Source of the DNA: Litsea cubeba
Taxonomy: Eukaryota > Streptophyta > Magnoliopsida > Laurales > Lauraceae
DNA length: 64,000 bases
Reading direction: 5' to 3'
Assembly: GCA_012931725.1 (NCBI GenBank)
Contig: CM022944.1
Span: forward strand, 114,979,642-115,043,641
Shown: positions 36,003 through 49,400 of the stretch, in pieces
Layout of the letters: every line of letters begins with the position of its first letter
Numbering within the stretch: the stretch's first letter is position 1
Program-made: the position numbers and the translations under genes
The notes under the pieces: model-generated
Told to the model about the DNA's origin: nothing
Databases searched by the model: none
The model's input: the letters and a program-made list of their open reading frames with translations, nothing else

Positions 36003-37248
36003 GATTTTCTATAGAGGTGAGAAAAATTACTTTATTTTGATGGAAGAGAATTATTGTAAATAGAGGAAAAATGAAAAGCTTAGAAAATCGAAGGCTATGT
36101 TGACTAAATACTTGGCATAGAGGAATCCTTGGCATTGTACAAACGTGTCCTTAAAAATTGCCAAACGGACCATGTGTTTGGCACTGCTCCTGACTAATTA
36201 GTGCAATGATTTTGACTAAATACTCGGATAGACTAGGCTAAGTGAGCATAGTTGCTCACCTTTTAGAGCATCTTTGGTAATAGGGGGGAATTTGTGAGGA
36301 ATCTAGGGATTCCTCATCCCATAGATTTGAGGATTCATCGCTGAGGATTTTGGATCATCAACGATCATCAATGCACATAGCTAAGAAACATTGGAATCAG
36401 TGGGAAAATCCACAGAACCGAGGACTTTCAAATCCAATGGGAGGGAGATGGATCTAAAAGACCTCATAAATGATGATCTCCAATGGCCCGGATTCTAGAG
36501 GATTTATAATTGCCAAATGTGGATTTTCCAAATACTCAAGAAAAACTAACAGCGAGGAATTTGCGAGCATTTGGTTGCGACCGACCTTATGGTTGACGTG
36601 AGTTTCCAAGTTTGTAAAGTATGGTTGAACCTAGCTTGAGCCCAACCCCAGGACTCTTTCTAGGTGGCCTTTTGCATGGGGTAGCACACAACCTATGTCG
36701 CCTAATCCAAGCCAAGCCCATTTACTCATTGAGCCCAATATTCAGTCTATGTCTGTATCAAAGGCCTAGAGTCAAGCTTGGACCATTACTTAAAGAAAAT
36801 TCTGGCCCATTTACATTTGGCTTGTTGGTCCAGTTTTGGTATCTATATGTGCTTTAAATAAATAAGCCGAAGACCAATTCATCACCTGTCAAGCAAAGTT
36901 CTCTGGCCCAAGTCAGCACTTGGGAACCTAAATGGCCAACCCATTTCCTACCTTTCACGGATCAAAGCTGCAGGTTGAGTAGCACTGGTTGGATCAATAG
37001 TGTACCTAGACCCATATCCAAATTACCAGTGTATCTGTAAAATATGCTCTTGTCATTGGGTATGTACAAACTTACGGACCCAAATTCTTTCTTGGTTCGG
37101 CCCATTCACACCTGTAGATGTAGAAAAAGCTATGCTTTGTCTGGACCCTGGAGTGTAGCTACTACATCTGTTGAAACGAGAGAGAGAGAGAGAGTAGCTA
37201 CTACATCTGTTGAAACGAGAGAGAGAGAGAGAGAGAGAGAGCGAGCAG
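36003..37248 (+). promoter_or_regulatory. Upstream region of ABIL; no other gene seen
   Basis: Lies between the retrotransposon and the ABIL start. Right before the ATG, GTAGCTACTACATCTGTTGA followed by (GA)n is present twice in tandem (about 37155-37193 and 37194-37240), a GA-rich leader typical of plant 5' UTRs. No TATA box was assigned with confidence. Confidence 0.45.
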
Positions 37249-37358
37249 ATGAATTCCACAATGCAGGACTCTAAATCATCTTCTCTTCAGGATCCAACAA
37301 CCGAATCCAACTACATTGCTCGATTCGACAAATCACTTCAAGTACTTACTCATTCCTG

Positions 37359-37401
<43 letters not shown>

Positions 37402-40400
37402 TATCTTTGAGTTTTTTTTTTTTATTCTCATTTGGGTTTGTTGGATGATTTCAGGAACTCAAAGCTTTGCGTTCACAACTCCATTATGCGGCAGATTACT
37501 GCGAAATGACATTTCTTGCTGCCAAACAGAAGAAAAAGTAAGTCCATTTTCTCTCTTCCAAACACCAAATCCATTTTGGTTCTCTGTGTTGTACATAGGT
37601 TTGAATTGCATTGGAACTGAGAAAGAAATCGATCTTCAAGAAGATATTGAGTTGCATGGAGAGGATATCTGGGGAATATGGTTTTCTTGATTTTCTTCTA
37701 GTTTTACCTGAATTGTCCATTCAAAGTTGAAACGTACCCATGTCCCCACTCTTCTTTCTAAAGGCATTGTGAGCTCCTTTGGTAGAAGATAAAGGGAAAA
37801 GACGCATTGGTGGACTCCTTTCTTTCATGATAAAGAGTAGATAACAGTACAATGAGAAGACGACAACATTTCTCTTCTCTCTCTCTCTCAGCTTGGGTCG
37901 GGCCAAACCCGGTCCCATGAAAATCAAATTCGGCTTGAACTGAGATTTGTATTTTGAAACTCCAAGTCAAGTTGGAGCCTCGGGTACCAAAACCTTTTTT
38001 TTTTTTCTTTTAACAACGGTAACAGGCTAACAGCTACTATCATTAAATTAAGAAGAAAAAGATTACACCAAGAGATTACAAGGAGAAAGAAACAAGAACA
38101 AAGAAGCAGAAAAAGTAAAGAGAGAGAAAAGAGCAAAGAGGTATAAGAGAATTGTACCCCAATAAAAAATCAATTAGGAAAAAAAAAGCGCTTCCAAGGA
38201 GATGACCTCTCAACCCATGTTTGGGAAAAGCATTGGCCAAATAGTTGGTTGACCTAGGCTCATAGCGGAAGAAAACGTTGATTAAAGCGACCCGGATTTC
38301 ATTAAAGAAGAACTGAGACTTCCATGGATCAATCATTCTTCTGATTAGTCACCCAAGTAATTGCATTGAAGGAACCGCTCTCCATAATAATGTAACCACA
38401 AAAATTTTTAAAAAAGCAATGGAGACCTTCCAAAATGGCAAAGGCGTTTTCACTTCATTAGAATTAAGGGTACAAAAACTACATAAAAAACATTCTGTTA
38501 ATTCAACCCAATTAAGCTTGGCTCAGCTCACTTGGATTGAGCTCAAATAGCTTGTTCAATGTCCAAATTCAACTCATACAAGGCTAAATAAACCCCCTTT
38601 GATAGAGATAAATGAAAGTAACAACAGCATCCTTGTCATTATAGATTAAATTTGTTGCCTTTCTTTTTGTTCTTCTTTTAATAGGGTGGTGGAGAATACA
38701 AAGAAGTACATATGCAAGGCCATGGTTACAGTTGTGGATCATCTTGGCAGCGCCTCAGCAAATCTAGACAATCTCATTGAAGGAGGTGTTGATTCCTCCC
38801 CTACTGACCTTCGGATTGACAGCTTGAAACAAGTCAGTATATTGAACAAATTATCAATATGCATTATGTATTTTTTAGAAAATTGATATTGACACTTCTT
38901 TTTTTTTTATGGAGGCACCCTATTTCAAGCCAATTTCCTTCTCACCAGTTACCTTGAAAATGAGTGCCTCTATAAAAAAAGAAGTGTCAATATCAATTTT
39001 CCTTTTTTTATCTCTCGTACGGTCTCACCATAATTAAATTAAGAATGCAACAAGTTGGGTTGGGCTAAATTTGGATCTGCGCCCACTTGCATCAGTCCCA
39101 TCCCTTACCCAACTAAAGAGCCGATGGATTTATGGTTTACGAAACCAAATTTTCCCTATGAAAGGTATGTATCTAGTTGGATTTGATTATAAATTCGAAA
39201 TAATATACACTACAAAAAAATTATTTTTTAGTGGTGGAAAAAATGGTCGTGTCAAAAATCACATTTAATTTCCGCCGTTAAACCACCACCCCCCCCCCCC
39301 CCCCCCCCCATCTTAGGGATTCCATCCAGTTTAGCGGCGGAAAAAAATTTCCTCAAAAAAAAACCGAATATATGAAACTTTTTTAGCGGCCGAATGGCTT
39401 TTTTTCGAGGCTAAAATCATTTTTTTCATAGTTTAAATTATTTTAAACCGACAAATCTTACCAGTTTCTTTATAAGAACTTTTGGAATCCATGGATGACG
39501 GATGTTGGGAAATTTCAAATGCTAGAGTCTTGTAATGTTATTGAATTCTGTTTTTCCTGAATTTCTTATTTCATTCATTCTGATATTCCTGTGTGAGAAT
39601 CTCATGTTTCCTAAATTTATAAATCTCCTAATTCATAGCCATTCAAATTTCTGATTGGAGTAATACAAGTGTATGCATTATGGCAGTACTGAAGGGCGCC
39701 TATCTTTACAATGTAGGAACTAGTTTTAAGAACTATAATATGGGGCTCACCTGGGGAAACAGCAGTACATGGGGCCCACATTTAGAGATTATAACATGGA
39801 GTGCCTCTTTTAGAAATTATAACGTGGGGCCCACTTTTAAAAATTATAACTTGATGCCTGTATTTTAAAAATTATAGTAGGCCAAGGGCCAAAGGCTTCC
39901 CTACTAAGCTCGAGCTTAGGGAGAAAATTTCGTAAGCTCGTGCTTGTGGGGCCCACCTTTGGTCCATCTAAATAGACCAAACACATGACCCCCTTAAATT
40001 GCACATGTCTACAAACTTTCGGTAAGATCCGAATTTACTGGACCGTTGGATTGACTATAAATCAATTCGAATGGATTGTTGACCATTAAACTCTTGGGCC
40101 CATATGGAGATGATAGAAATTACGGTTGGGGCTGATTTCTTGTAGGGAGGAAAATCTTAGGGAGTCTTTGAAATCCCTCCCTCCCCCCACACCCATGTGG
40201 GAACCCAAGTGGGCCCCACCACACACTTGAGCTTACCTTATCCTAAGCTTGAACTTAGGGGAGTTGGCCTCATTATAGTATGTGGGGCCCATATTTAGAA
40301 AATACAATCTGGGATACCTTTTGAAATTTGGTAGGTGGGGGTACACCTTTAGGAATTAAACTGCAGTGCCCACATTTAGAAATTACAATGTGGGCAAACA

Positions 40401-43400
40401 TTTAGAAATCATAACATGGGGCTCAGATTTAGAAATTATAACGCTCGGTTTAGAGTCCGTGAGGCTCAATTTTAGAAATTATGCAGTTTCACCTTTAGAA
40501 ATTATGCAAAGTCACTTTTAGAAATTATACAGATCCACCCTTAGAAAAAATGGTACATGGGGCCCACTTTTTAGAAATTACCCTATGGACTTGCCTTTTA
40601 AAAATTGAAGCAATTACAACTTGGGGCCAAATTAACTTAATTAGAAATTACAAAATGGGTCCACTTTTAGAATTGGTAATGGTATAAGCTTTATCACCTT
40701 TCTTTGACAAATTAACTACAATTTCCCTTCCTTGAATGGAAGCAATTGTTGAATATCAAATCCAGAGCCCACCAGCCCCAAGGTCACTACATATTGATAT
40801 CAAAGACTGATATGAGTTTATCTGAGAGGTGTGGGTGGGAATTGGGGGCTTTGTGGTGTGGGGTTTGGAGCTGGTGAAGTGGAAAAGGGAAGATGGGTTT
40901 TGAGGGCTAAGATTGAAGGTTGGAGGTGGGAATTTGGAGGAAGGTGGTGTTGGACGCTTGTTCTAAATCCCATTTGGTCATCCAGAAAATGAACACAAAG
41001 AGTGGGTTTTCACGAGCCTTTTTCAACGAAAATTGGTTTTGCAACTTAGACATTCCCTTGAAATTTTAGATAATGGAAAATCTCTTGCCTAGTTTTTAAA
41101 GGGAATGTCTTAATTAAGAGGCCGAGGAGGGTGTGGATCGTAGGCCTGGTTCAAAATTGTGGTTGTGCTTGCAATCTTAGTTGACCATAAAAATGGTTAT
41201 AATGTGGCAGTGGCGGAGTCGAAACTTTTTTTTTAAGAGGGGCAAGCAATAGTTGCCTAACAACAGATAGAATAGGTTTCTTTTTTTTAGAGGCGATCGA
41301 TAATATTTTTTAGATTTGTTGTTTCTAAGTGATCATTTAAAAAAATAAATGTATTAATTTTTTTTGCAAGGTCTTATATTTATATCTAAAAAATCATATA
41401 TTTGACAATACCCTAATATTTTAAAAATATAATTGTTCAAAACTTTGAGGACAATTAAAATATATAAATAATAGGACTACCATAATCAATACAAATTGCT
41501 CAAAATAATCCTTTACTCCTTGTTAGGAGTGAGAGTTGTATCTTACTCTAATCAAAGTAGGCCTATGTCAGATTGATCAAGCGTAAACCAATCTACCCAT
41601 AATTAATAAATAAAAATATGTTAGTTGATTACTTCTGATAATTTAGCAGGCCACAATAACTATGGTAGACATGGATAGTTTAAAACTCATTAATTAGTTA
41701 CTTATGATTATTTGATAGGCTGCGATATCTGTGGCGGACATAGATGGTTGTGAGCATACCGTTGATAATCATTAGCAAATGATATCAAAATGTAAATAGT
41801 CAACTATTCATGATGCATAGAATATATGTTCTCTTCTTAAGTGGACTTTCCCCAAAATTTATTCTATAGAAGTTGGTCCCATCATAAGATTGAACATATC
41901 ATATTTTTAAATGTCAGTGTAACCAACTCCTGTTTCAATCCAAAGGATAGCTAATAAGGGAAACTCCAACTAGTTTTAAAGAACGGATTATCTCAAAGCG
42001 TTCGTGAGAGAGATGCCCCTCCTTTTTAGAGAAAAACTCTCTTTAAAACTTGAAGATGATTTCCTTGCTGTTTTAGAAGCAAGCAAAGGACAAAAGTTTC
42101 CTCAAGGATTTTCTTTTTTAATTCTCTCATTTTGTAAAGGAACAAAATAATAAGGAAGGGCAAGATCGTAAAAAACCAAAATCCTCCAAACTATGCTCAT
42201 ATTTTCCAACAAAATAAAGAAATCTTGCCCCTCCTCGACCTCCCCTCCCTCCGCCACTGTGACGACTGACGCGGCATTGCATCACGGTTTGTGGTCATCG
42301 TGGTCCATCGTGGTGAAAATTTTTTTAAACCCAAAAAACTAAACAAATTTCCAAAAAAACTCGTAATATTATAAAATACTAGAAAAAAATATGTTTTCAT
42401 TAGTAAACACTTTAAAGTAAAATATCAGTCCCCTAAGTCATAACATCCTAATTCGCTGTCTTATCTGAAACTTTTAAAGGCTGTTATAATTTACATGAAA
42501 AAAAAGTTAAAATATCACAAATCTTATAGAATGCAATCATAATTTTGAACTAACCATTGGTATTAAATACTTAAAGTCAGGAAATTAATACTAGTAGTGC
42601 AATACTCATTTACTCAATCATCAAGTACATAATGTAGTGAATCTCAATTTTCAAGTGACTTTTATTGGAAGGTGATAATAAGAATCAAACTCATGTGTCG
42701 CATTCTCGTAGGGCCCATAGGGGTATTGTGGTTAAGGATGGCAGAAGCTTTTAAATGAGGATCTCCCTAGATCTTTCAAATTACTTGAGTAATGGTGAAA
42801 GAGAGGCTTGGGAAGCTTTAGCATAGTCTCAGAAAACTCCATAGACGGTTTAGGGAAGAAGGAAGTAAAAGAAATAAGGAAAAAGTAAAAAAAAAAAACA
42901 CCATTGTCCGTCGATAATTTCCCCGATATGACTGTTATATTGGCTGTTATCATGTTATGACCATTATATTGAAAGTTTTGGCGATATGGACCGATATATT
43001 CACCTTTTTTTTTATAACAGAATAGTTATGACTATTATATTTAAAATATTATAATGACATAGGCCATTACCGTTTCATAACGACCATTTTTTCAAAACAT
43101 ATTTTGTAGGTACCCAAAAAATGGAGAGATGTGAAGTGTTTGTAACTCCACAGCTCACAATATTGCGAATTCACTTGTATACTACACCAAAAATAGGAAA
43201 TTGGAATGAATTACCATTCATAATCCGTCTGTTCCTAATCCGTTATTCCGTTCCTAAACCGTTCCTAATCCGTTAATCCGTTCCAAAAATAAGAAACTGG
43301 AACGGGTTAATGGATTAGGAACAGACGGAGTAAGAACGGTAATCCGTTCCAATTTCCTGTTTTTTTGTGTAGTCCTCACTAAGGGAACTTTTGTCACAAA

Positions 43401-46400
43401 AACTAACATCCTGTTTGAAGCACAGTACTGATGATTTCTAAGATTTTTAAACTACTCCATTATTTGAGAGTCCAAACATAATTTATTGATAAAAATCCCA
43501 AAAAGGAAATTTTTGACAGAAATTTTAGAATTTCTAAAGAAACTGCCCTTTAAATTAGTCGAGATCATTAAACCTCACTAGAAAATATATAAGACAGTCA
43601 TGAGACAGATGGGGTGAGGTAGCCACGACTTGAACCCACCCCGAACTCGATTCGAGTCAAAATCTATAAATCTACATGACTACATTCACTCCAAACCTCC
43701 ATAAGGGAAAGAGATAAAAATACAATCAAACCTAAACCTAATAAGAGGAGGTAAGGGGTGGTCATCCTTTGGACCCTCTATATATGTCATTCCTAGCATG
43801 GATGCTCATAGTGTTCATTCCACTAACCCTTGCACACCGCCCAAGTTGATACTCATCCAACCTAGGTTCACTGTTGGGTGAATTTTAATAAAACTACCAC
43901 TAATTTGACGAGTTTACCGATTAAAATAAAGTAATTTGATGAACTTTGACTCCAATAAAAATTAGCACTTGAGATAATTAATAGACCAATTCATTGCCTA
44001 CTAGGAACCTTCACCTAATTAACTGTAATTGTCATGTATCTAGGTCAATCCCGCCAAAAGGTGCTTACATAAAAGCATTACATTTGTGTAATCATCAATC
44101 CCTATGTGTGCTTGTGTGTGAAATTAGATTGTTAATTTGTATGTGCCAATATGACAGAGGCTTCTCACGTGTCAAATGTATACGAGCAAGCTCAACCTCG
44201 CTCAAGCTCATTGGAGCACCGAGCTCCCAAGGCATCATGCACATTACAATATTACTCAATGTAAGATCTCTCTCTTAATTCTTATCATATCATATGCATA
44301 CAAATATAGATAACTGTTAAAATGAAGGGACTATGATTGTAGGAGGGTAGGATTTCATTCTAAGTACCTGACACCTCCCCACAGGGGATAGGCTGGAGTC
44401 AAGAGCCCCAGGCCTATTGTTTACACTTCAGGAGTCGAGGCTCCCTACTCATGCATTTGTCCTAGGGTGGATTCGTCATCGCGACCCCAGGGGCCTCCCA
44501 AGGAGTCGATTCCGCAACCTCTTGCTTAAGAGTATTAACGGACTTACCCTGGTACCACTTGAACATTTGGGCTAGTAGCTTAAGTGGTACCAGGGTAAGT
44601 CCGTTAATACTCTTAAGCAAGAGGTTGCAGGATCGACTCCTGGGGAGGCCCCTGGGGTCGCGATGACGAATCCACCTTGGGACAAATGCATGATTAGGGA
44701 GCCTCGACTCCTGAAGTGTATACAATAGGCCCGGGGCCCTTGGCTCCAGTCTGTCCCCTGTGGGGAGGTGTCAGGTAGTTAGAATGAAATCCTAACCTCC
44801 TACAATGATGATTACATAGGGTTACTTTAAAAAAAAATGTATTTAGCCCTATCAAGATCTTTTAGATCACACACATCCAGCATGATCCTATAAATTTTGC
44901 TCATATACAGCACCATCTGATCAAACCATTTCTCACATATATATATATACACTTGATGTGAAGGCTCCCACCCAATCTCTCATTTAAAATGAAATATATC
45001 TCTCATAGGAGCATCTCTCTATATATAATATCCATGTATATAAATCACAAGGTTTAAAGGTTTTTGGATAAGGTGAAACTTCAAAGACCAACTATTGAAA
45101 TGGTCCTCATGCATCTTATACACTTATATATGTTAGCCATCAAGTGTCATCACACATCTCACAAGGATCAATTTATAAATATCCAGCACTAATAGAAAAT
45201 GCCACACTGATCATTATACTTTCTGGCCCATTACCAACAAGGGGAAAAAAAAAAAAAAAAAACAAGAGGTTACTATCTGAAGCATTTTGATTGTACGTAG
45301 AATTTTTTTTTTTTTTTTTTAATTTTTATAGGAAGTCTATCAACACTTACATATTGCTTGATAAGATCTGTGGTGAAATGCCACCAAACCACCATGTCAT
45401 CCACATACTGTGCATGTCTAGCTAATGTATGCGGCAGCTACATTCCCATCTGTTCCCACATCATGATGCACTTCAAACTTACTGAAGTGATTAAGCAAAA
45501 TCTTGATTTCCTCCTGATGGAGAAAACTATTGAAATTTAGCCTCCTACTTGATTGGAAATAGTTTTGACTTTTGATGAATTAGTCACAACTTGTGGTAAG
45601 TCCTGCTGTATATTATATGATTTTACTACACATGGGCCTGCACAGCCTTCCTGCCCCAAGCTCAGCCCACTTTAGGCTAATTATGGACTGAAACTTTAAG
45701 CCAATATGGGCATGACCTGTGCAGCTGTGCTGATGTTCTTGTCTGTCTGAAAGTTAAATGTTGTAGGGGCCACTTCTTAGAGGTCTGACTAGATGTCCTA
45801 CTTTGACTCAACAAATTCAACACAAGCGTGGGCTTAATATCTCACTGCTGGGCTGGGTCAGGGTCTGGGTCTTACTTCTACAATAGAACTCTTTGGGACT
45901 AAACTTTAGGCCCATTTTCTACGAAGACTAGAATGGATAAGGTTCTGTCTGGTCCAATTCATCTCTCGTTCAACCTCAATCTTAAGGCTATAAATGGGCC
46001 TGCACCTGTATTTGGGTCTGTTTAAATAAGCCAGGACATGCACCTGGGTCCAAGGGGCTAAACAAAGTTCCAAAACCCCTCAACAGGCTATTAGGCCAAT
46101 GGACTGACTCTGTGGATGTATAAATTTCATGGGCCCTGGAGATGATGTAGGTCTGCTGGGCTCGACTTATATATATGTTTAGGGTCTAAAACCATTAATA
46201 GGCCGAAATCACACTGAAGGTCTTGAGTCTAAGGGAGTGTTTGTTAGCAAGAAATACTAGGGGTGCTCATGGGCTGGGCCCGGCCGAGCCCAATCAGGGC
46301 CTAGCCCGCTTTGGGCCGGGCTTGGATTAAGTGATGGAAAGCCCATAGTCCGGCCCAGCACGGCTTGTGTAAGAAATGCATGTAATTTAACTTAAGTAGT

Positions 46401-49400
46401 GCTCTAATGCCCACAAAAGTGACGAAAAACCTGGTTCAGTCCGGCCCAATTGATTAAATGGGTGGGCTCGGGCCTAACTTTTATGGCCCGTGTCGAGCTT
46501 GGGCCGGGCCAAGCCTGGGCCAATGTTTCTAATGCTGGCCTGGGCTTGGATATGCCTTAACCCGGCCCACGAACACCCCTATAAAATACAAAGGAATTCC
46601 TGGTCAAATGAATTCCACCGAAGGATTATTAAAGATACGAAGTGGGGAGTGAAGGATACAATGTAATTATATAGAGGGGACTTTATTTTCCTGGCATGTG
46701 TATTTCAAAGGTAATTGGTGGGTATTCATTTCTCATCTTCACTTGATTCAATTTCTATAAAAGGAGGGGTTATTTATGGTCATTTTTTGAATTTAACCTT
46801 TGATTCCACTTATAGGAAACAAAAAAGGTCTTAAAACACTCTTTTTTAGGCCCATTTGTATTTTGTATGGGCGTTATATTATTATCACCACCATTATCAA
46901 ATCTTTATTCCAACTATATAGGGGTAAGCTGCATGCCATTATATTTCGTTGTTGTTTTATTCAACCTATCAACCTACCTATAGCACCTCCTTTATTTGGG
47001 TTTGAGATCGGTAGTTGCAATAAATTTGCACAATTATTGGCAAATATTATTATATTTAGGGAAATTCTCAAAAAGACCCCTATGTTTTTTTCAGTTTTAG
47101 AAAAGGACCGAAAAACTTAATTTTTCAAATGAGGATTGATAAATGCGCTCCATCTTTTGATGGAGGCGCTCCCCTTTTACATGTATTTTGATGGAGCGCC
47201 TCCATCAAAGTGCATGTAAAAGGGAGCGCATTTATCAATCCCCTTTCAAATTAGGGTCTAAGTTTTCTATTGAACCTTCTTTTTATCCTCTTTTGAATGA
47301 TACAAAAAACATAAGGACTTTTTGAAAATTCCCCTTATATTCTCCATCATATGATATAACATACTAATATTAACATATTACATACTCTTCGAAATCTGGC
47401 TCCACCCCAGAGTAGAAATCGGGATCCAAGTACACTATTGAGCTTTTAAATGGGTGGACTCAGGCTTGCTTATTTTTCAAATGGTCAGAGCATTAATAGA
47501 GTATGTGTCAGATTTATTCAGATCCAGGACTGGATCTTCAATTGTTAATGGACCACACCTTAACTTTTAGGTGAGTCCAACCAAAATCTGGCTCATTAAC
47601 AGTCAAGTAGAAAATGTGTATGATGTGCTCACACTCTTGTCACATATTGCCCCAAACAGCTCAAAAGGTTATTGCACAGCATGGAAGACCAGATGGAGCG
47701 AAGAGGTACTTTTTCTCTCCTATCACCTGATGTTGAGATTTATCATCTTCATATTTGCAAATATTGACTCAAGATAACTAAAGTTCATATGTTTGTTCCA
47801 CCCATTGCCTTAGCCAATCTCATGTAACATCTAATACAGAGAAATGTAGTTGATCTGTTGATGTATGTCTCTTAGTCAGTCTTATTAAACATTTAATACA
47901 GAGAAATTAATGTGGTTGATATATATCATCTTCATATAAATTGTGTGCTGGAGTTTGTGTAGCGGTATGGTATCCCCGCCAAGTCCAACTTGTGGAATTC
48001 CTCGCGGAAAAGAGAACGTACCAAATATTAAATTTACTATAATGCGAATATAAGTTGTTGGCATTGGATATGAATTTGAGGGCTCCTATCTTATCTCTCA
48101 TAGGAAGGTGTGAGATGCTCTCATAGGATCGTCTTCATATATATATATATATATATATATATGAGCAAGGCTCTCCTAAGCTCAAGATTAGAATAAAATT
48201 TCGTAAGCTCATGTTTGTGGGGCTCACACATGACCCCCCTAAATTGCACATGTCCACCAACTTTCGGTCAAATTCGAATTTACTGGACCGTTGGATTGAC
48301 AATGTATCGAATCGAATGGACTATTGACCATTATACTTTTGGGCTCATATGGAGATGATAAAATCACATTTGGGGCTAATTTCTTGCAGAGAAGAAGATC
48401 CTAGGGAGTCTTTGAAATTCCCCCATCCCTATCTCCATGAGGGTCCCCAAGTGGGCTCCACCACACACTTGAGCTTACCTTATCCTAAGCTTGAGTTTAG
48501 GAGAGTTAGCCCCTATATATATTTGCTTTTCATGTTTTTTTTTTCATGGAAAACTGAGTAAAAAAACATGCCCTAGTGGTTGTTTGTTTGTACCGAATTG
48601 CACATAGAAATTTATGGTTAGATAGGTTGCAAAAAGGATTATTAAAGATGTGATTGGGTAAAGGAATAATTAAGGTGGAGATGTCGATTGGACTTTGACT
48701 TTTCTAAGACTTGAATTACTAGGGTAATGGTGATGTATTATTCATTTACGCCATGTTTTTTTCATTTTTCATTAAGGGGAGATTAATTGATAGCTGCTTG
48801 TGAATCACCTCCTCTGTTTCTCCAATTTTAACCATTAGGTAGACATTTCTAATAACTGTTATGATTGCAATTCTATGCAAACAAAGGGCCCTTCAAGAAA
48901 AAAATGTAAATGAAGGTAAAGGCAGGATGGTAACTTATTATCATCATCAAAGCCTCGTCTCGACTATGTTAGTATCAACCATATGAATCTATTTCGTCAT
49001 TTCAATCTATCTTGGACCAAATCATCTAACAGGTTGCACTTCTTTAAATCCATATTCTTTACTTCTTCTATTCATGTCTTCTTCAACCTACCCTTTTTTA
49101 CAGAAGACATGGAGGTAACTCTTTAAATGAAAATGCTAATCGTTTGGATGCTTATCTACCCTTTTTGCTCATGCAAAGAGACCCTTATCTCTTACGTTGA
49201 TTCCCCTTTTAGAGATCCATGACATCATCGCCATTCCTACTTCATCTCTCATTTATTTGTCTGCACGCTAGGCACACTGTTCTATCGCAAAAGATTGCAA
49301 TTTTTTTTGAAAACAACACAAATTTTTCATGAGAATGCATAAAAAAAAATAAAAAGTTGTTAATAGTCTGTTTTTCTTCTTAAATAACTCAAATGTCGGA

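Noticed and set aside
39208..39432. Certain CACTA assignment with target duplication
   Set aside because: The flanks do not give a clear 3-bp repeat, so only a CACTA-like label was kept.
44576..44650. tRNA gene
   Set aside because: Has A- and B-box motifs but no full cloverleaf or acceptor stem, and lies in an inverted duplicate; it is a SINE head.
45358..45540. 60-residue plus-strand frame as an extra ABIL exon
   Set aside because: Does not fit the phase between exons 4 and 5 and has no ABIL similarity.
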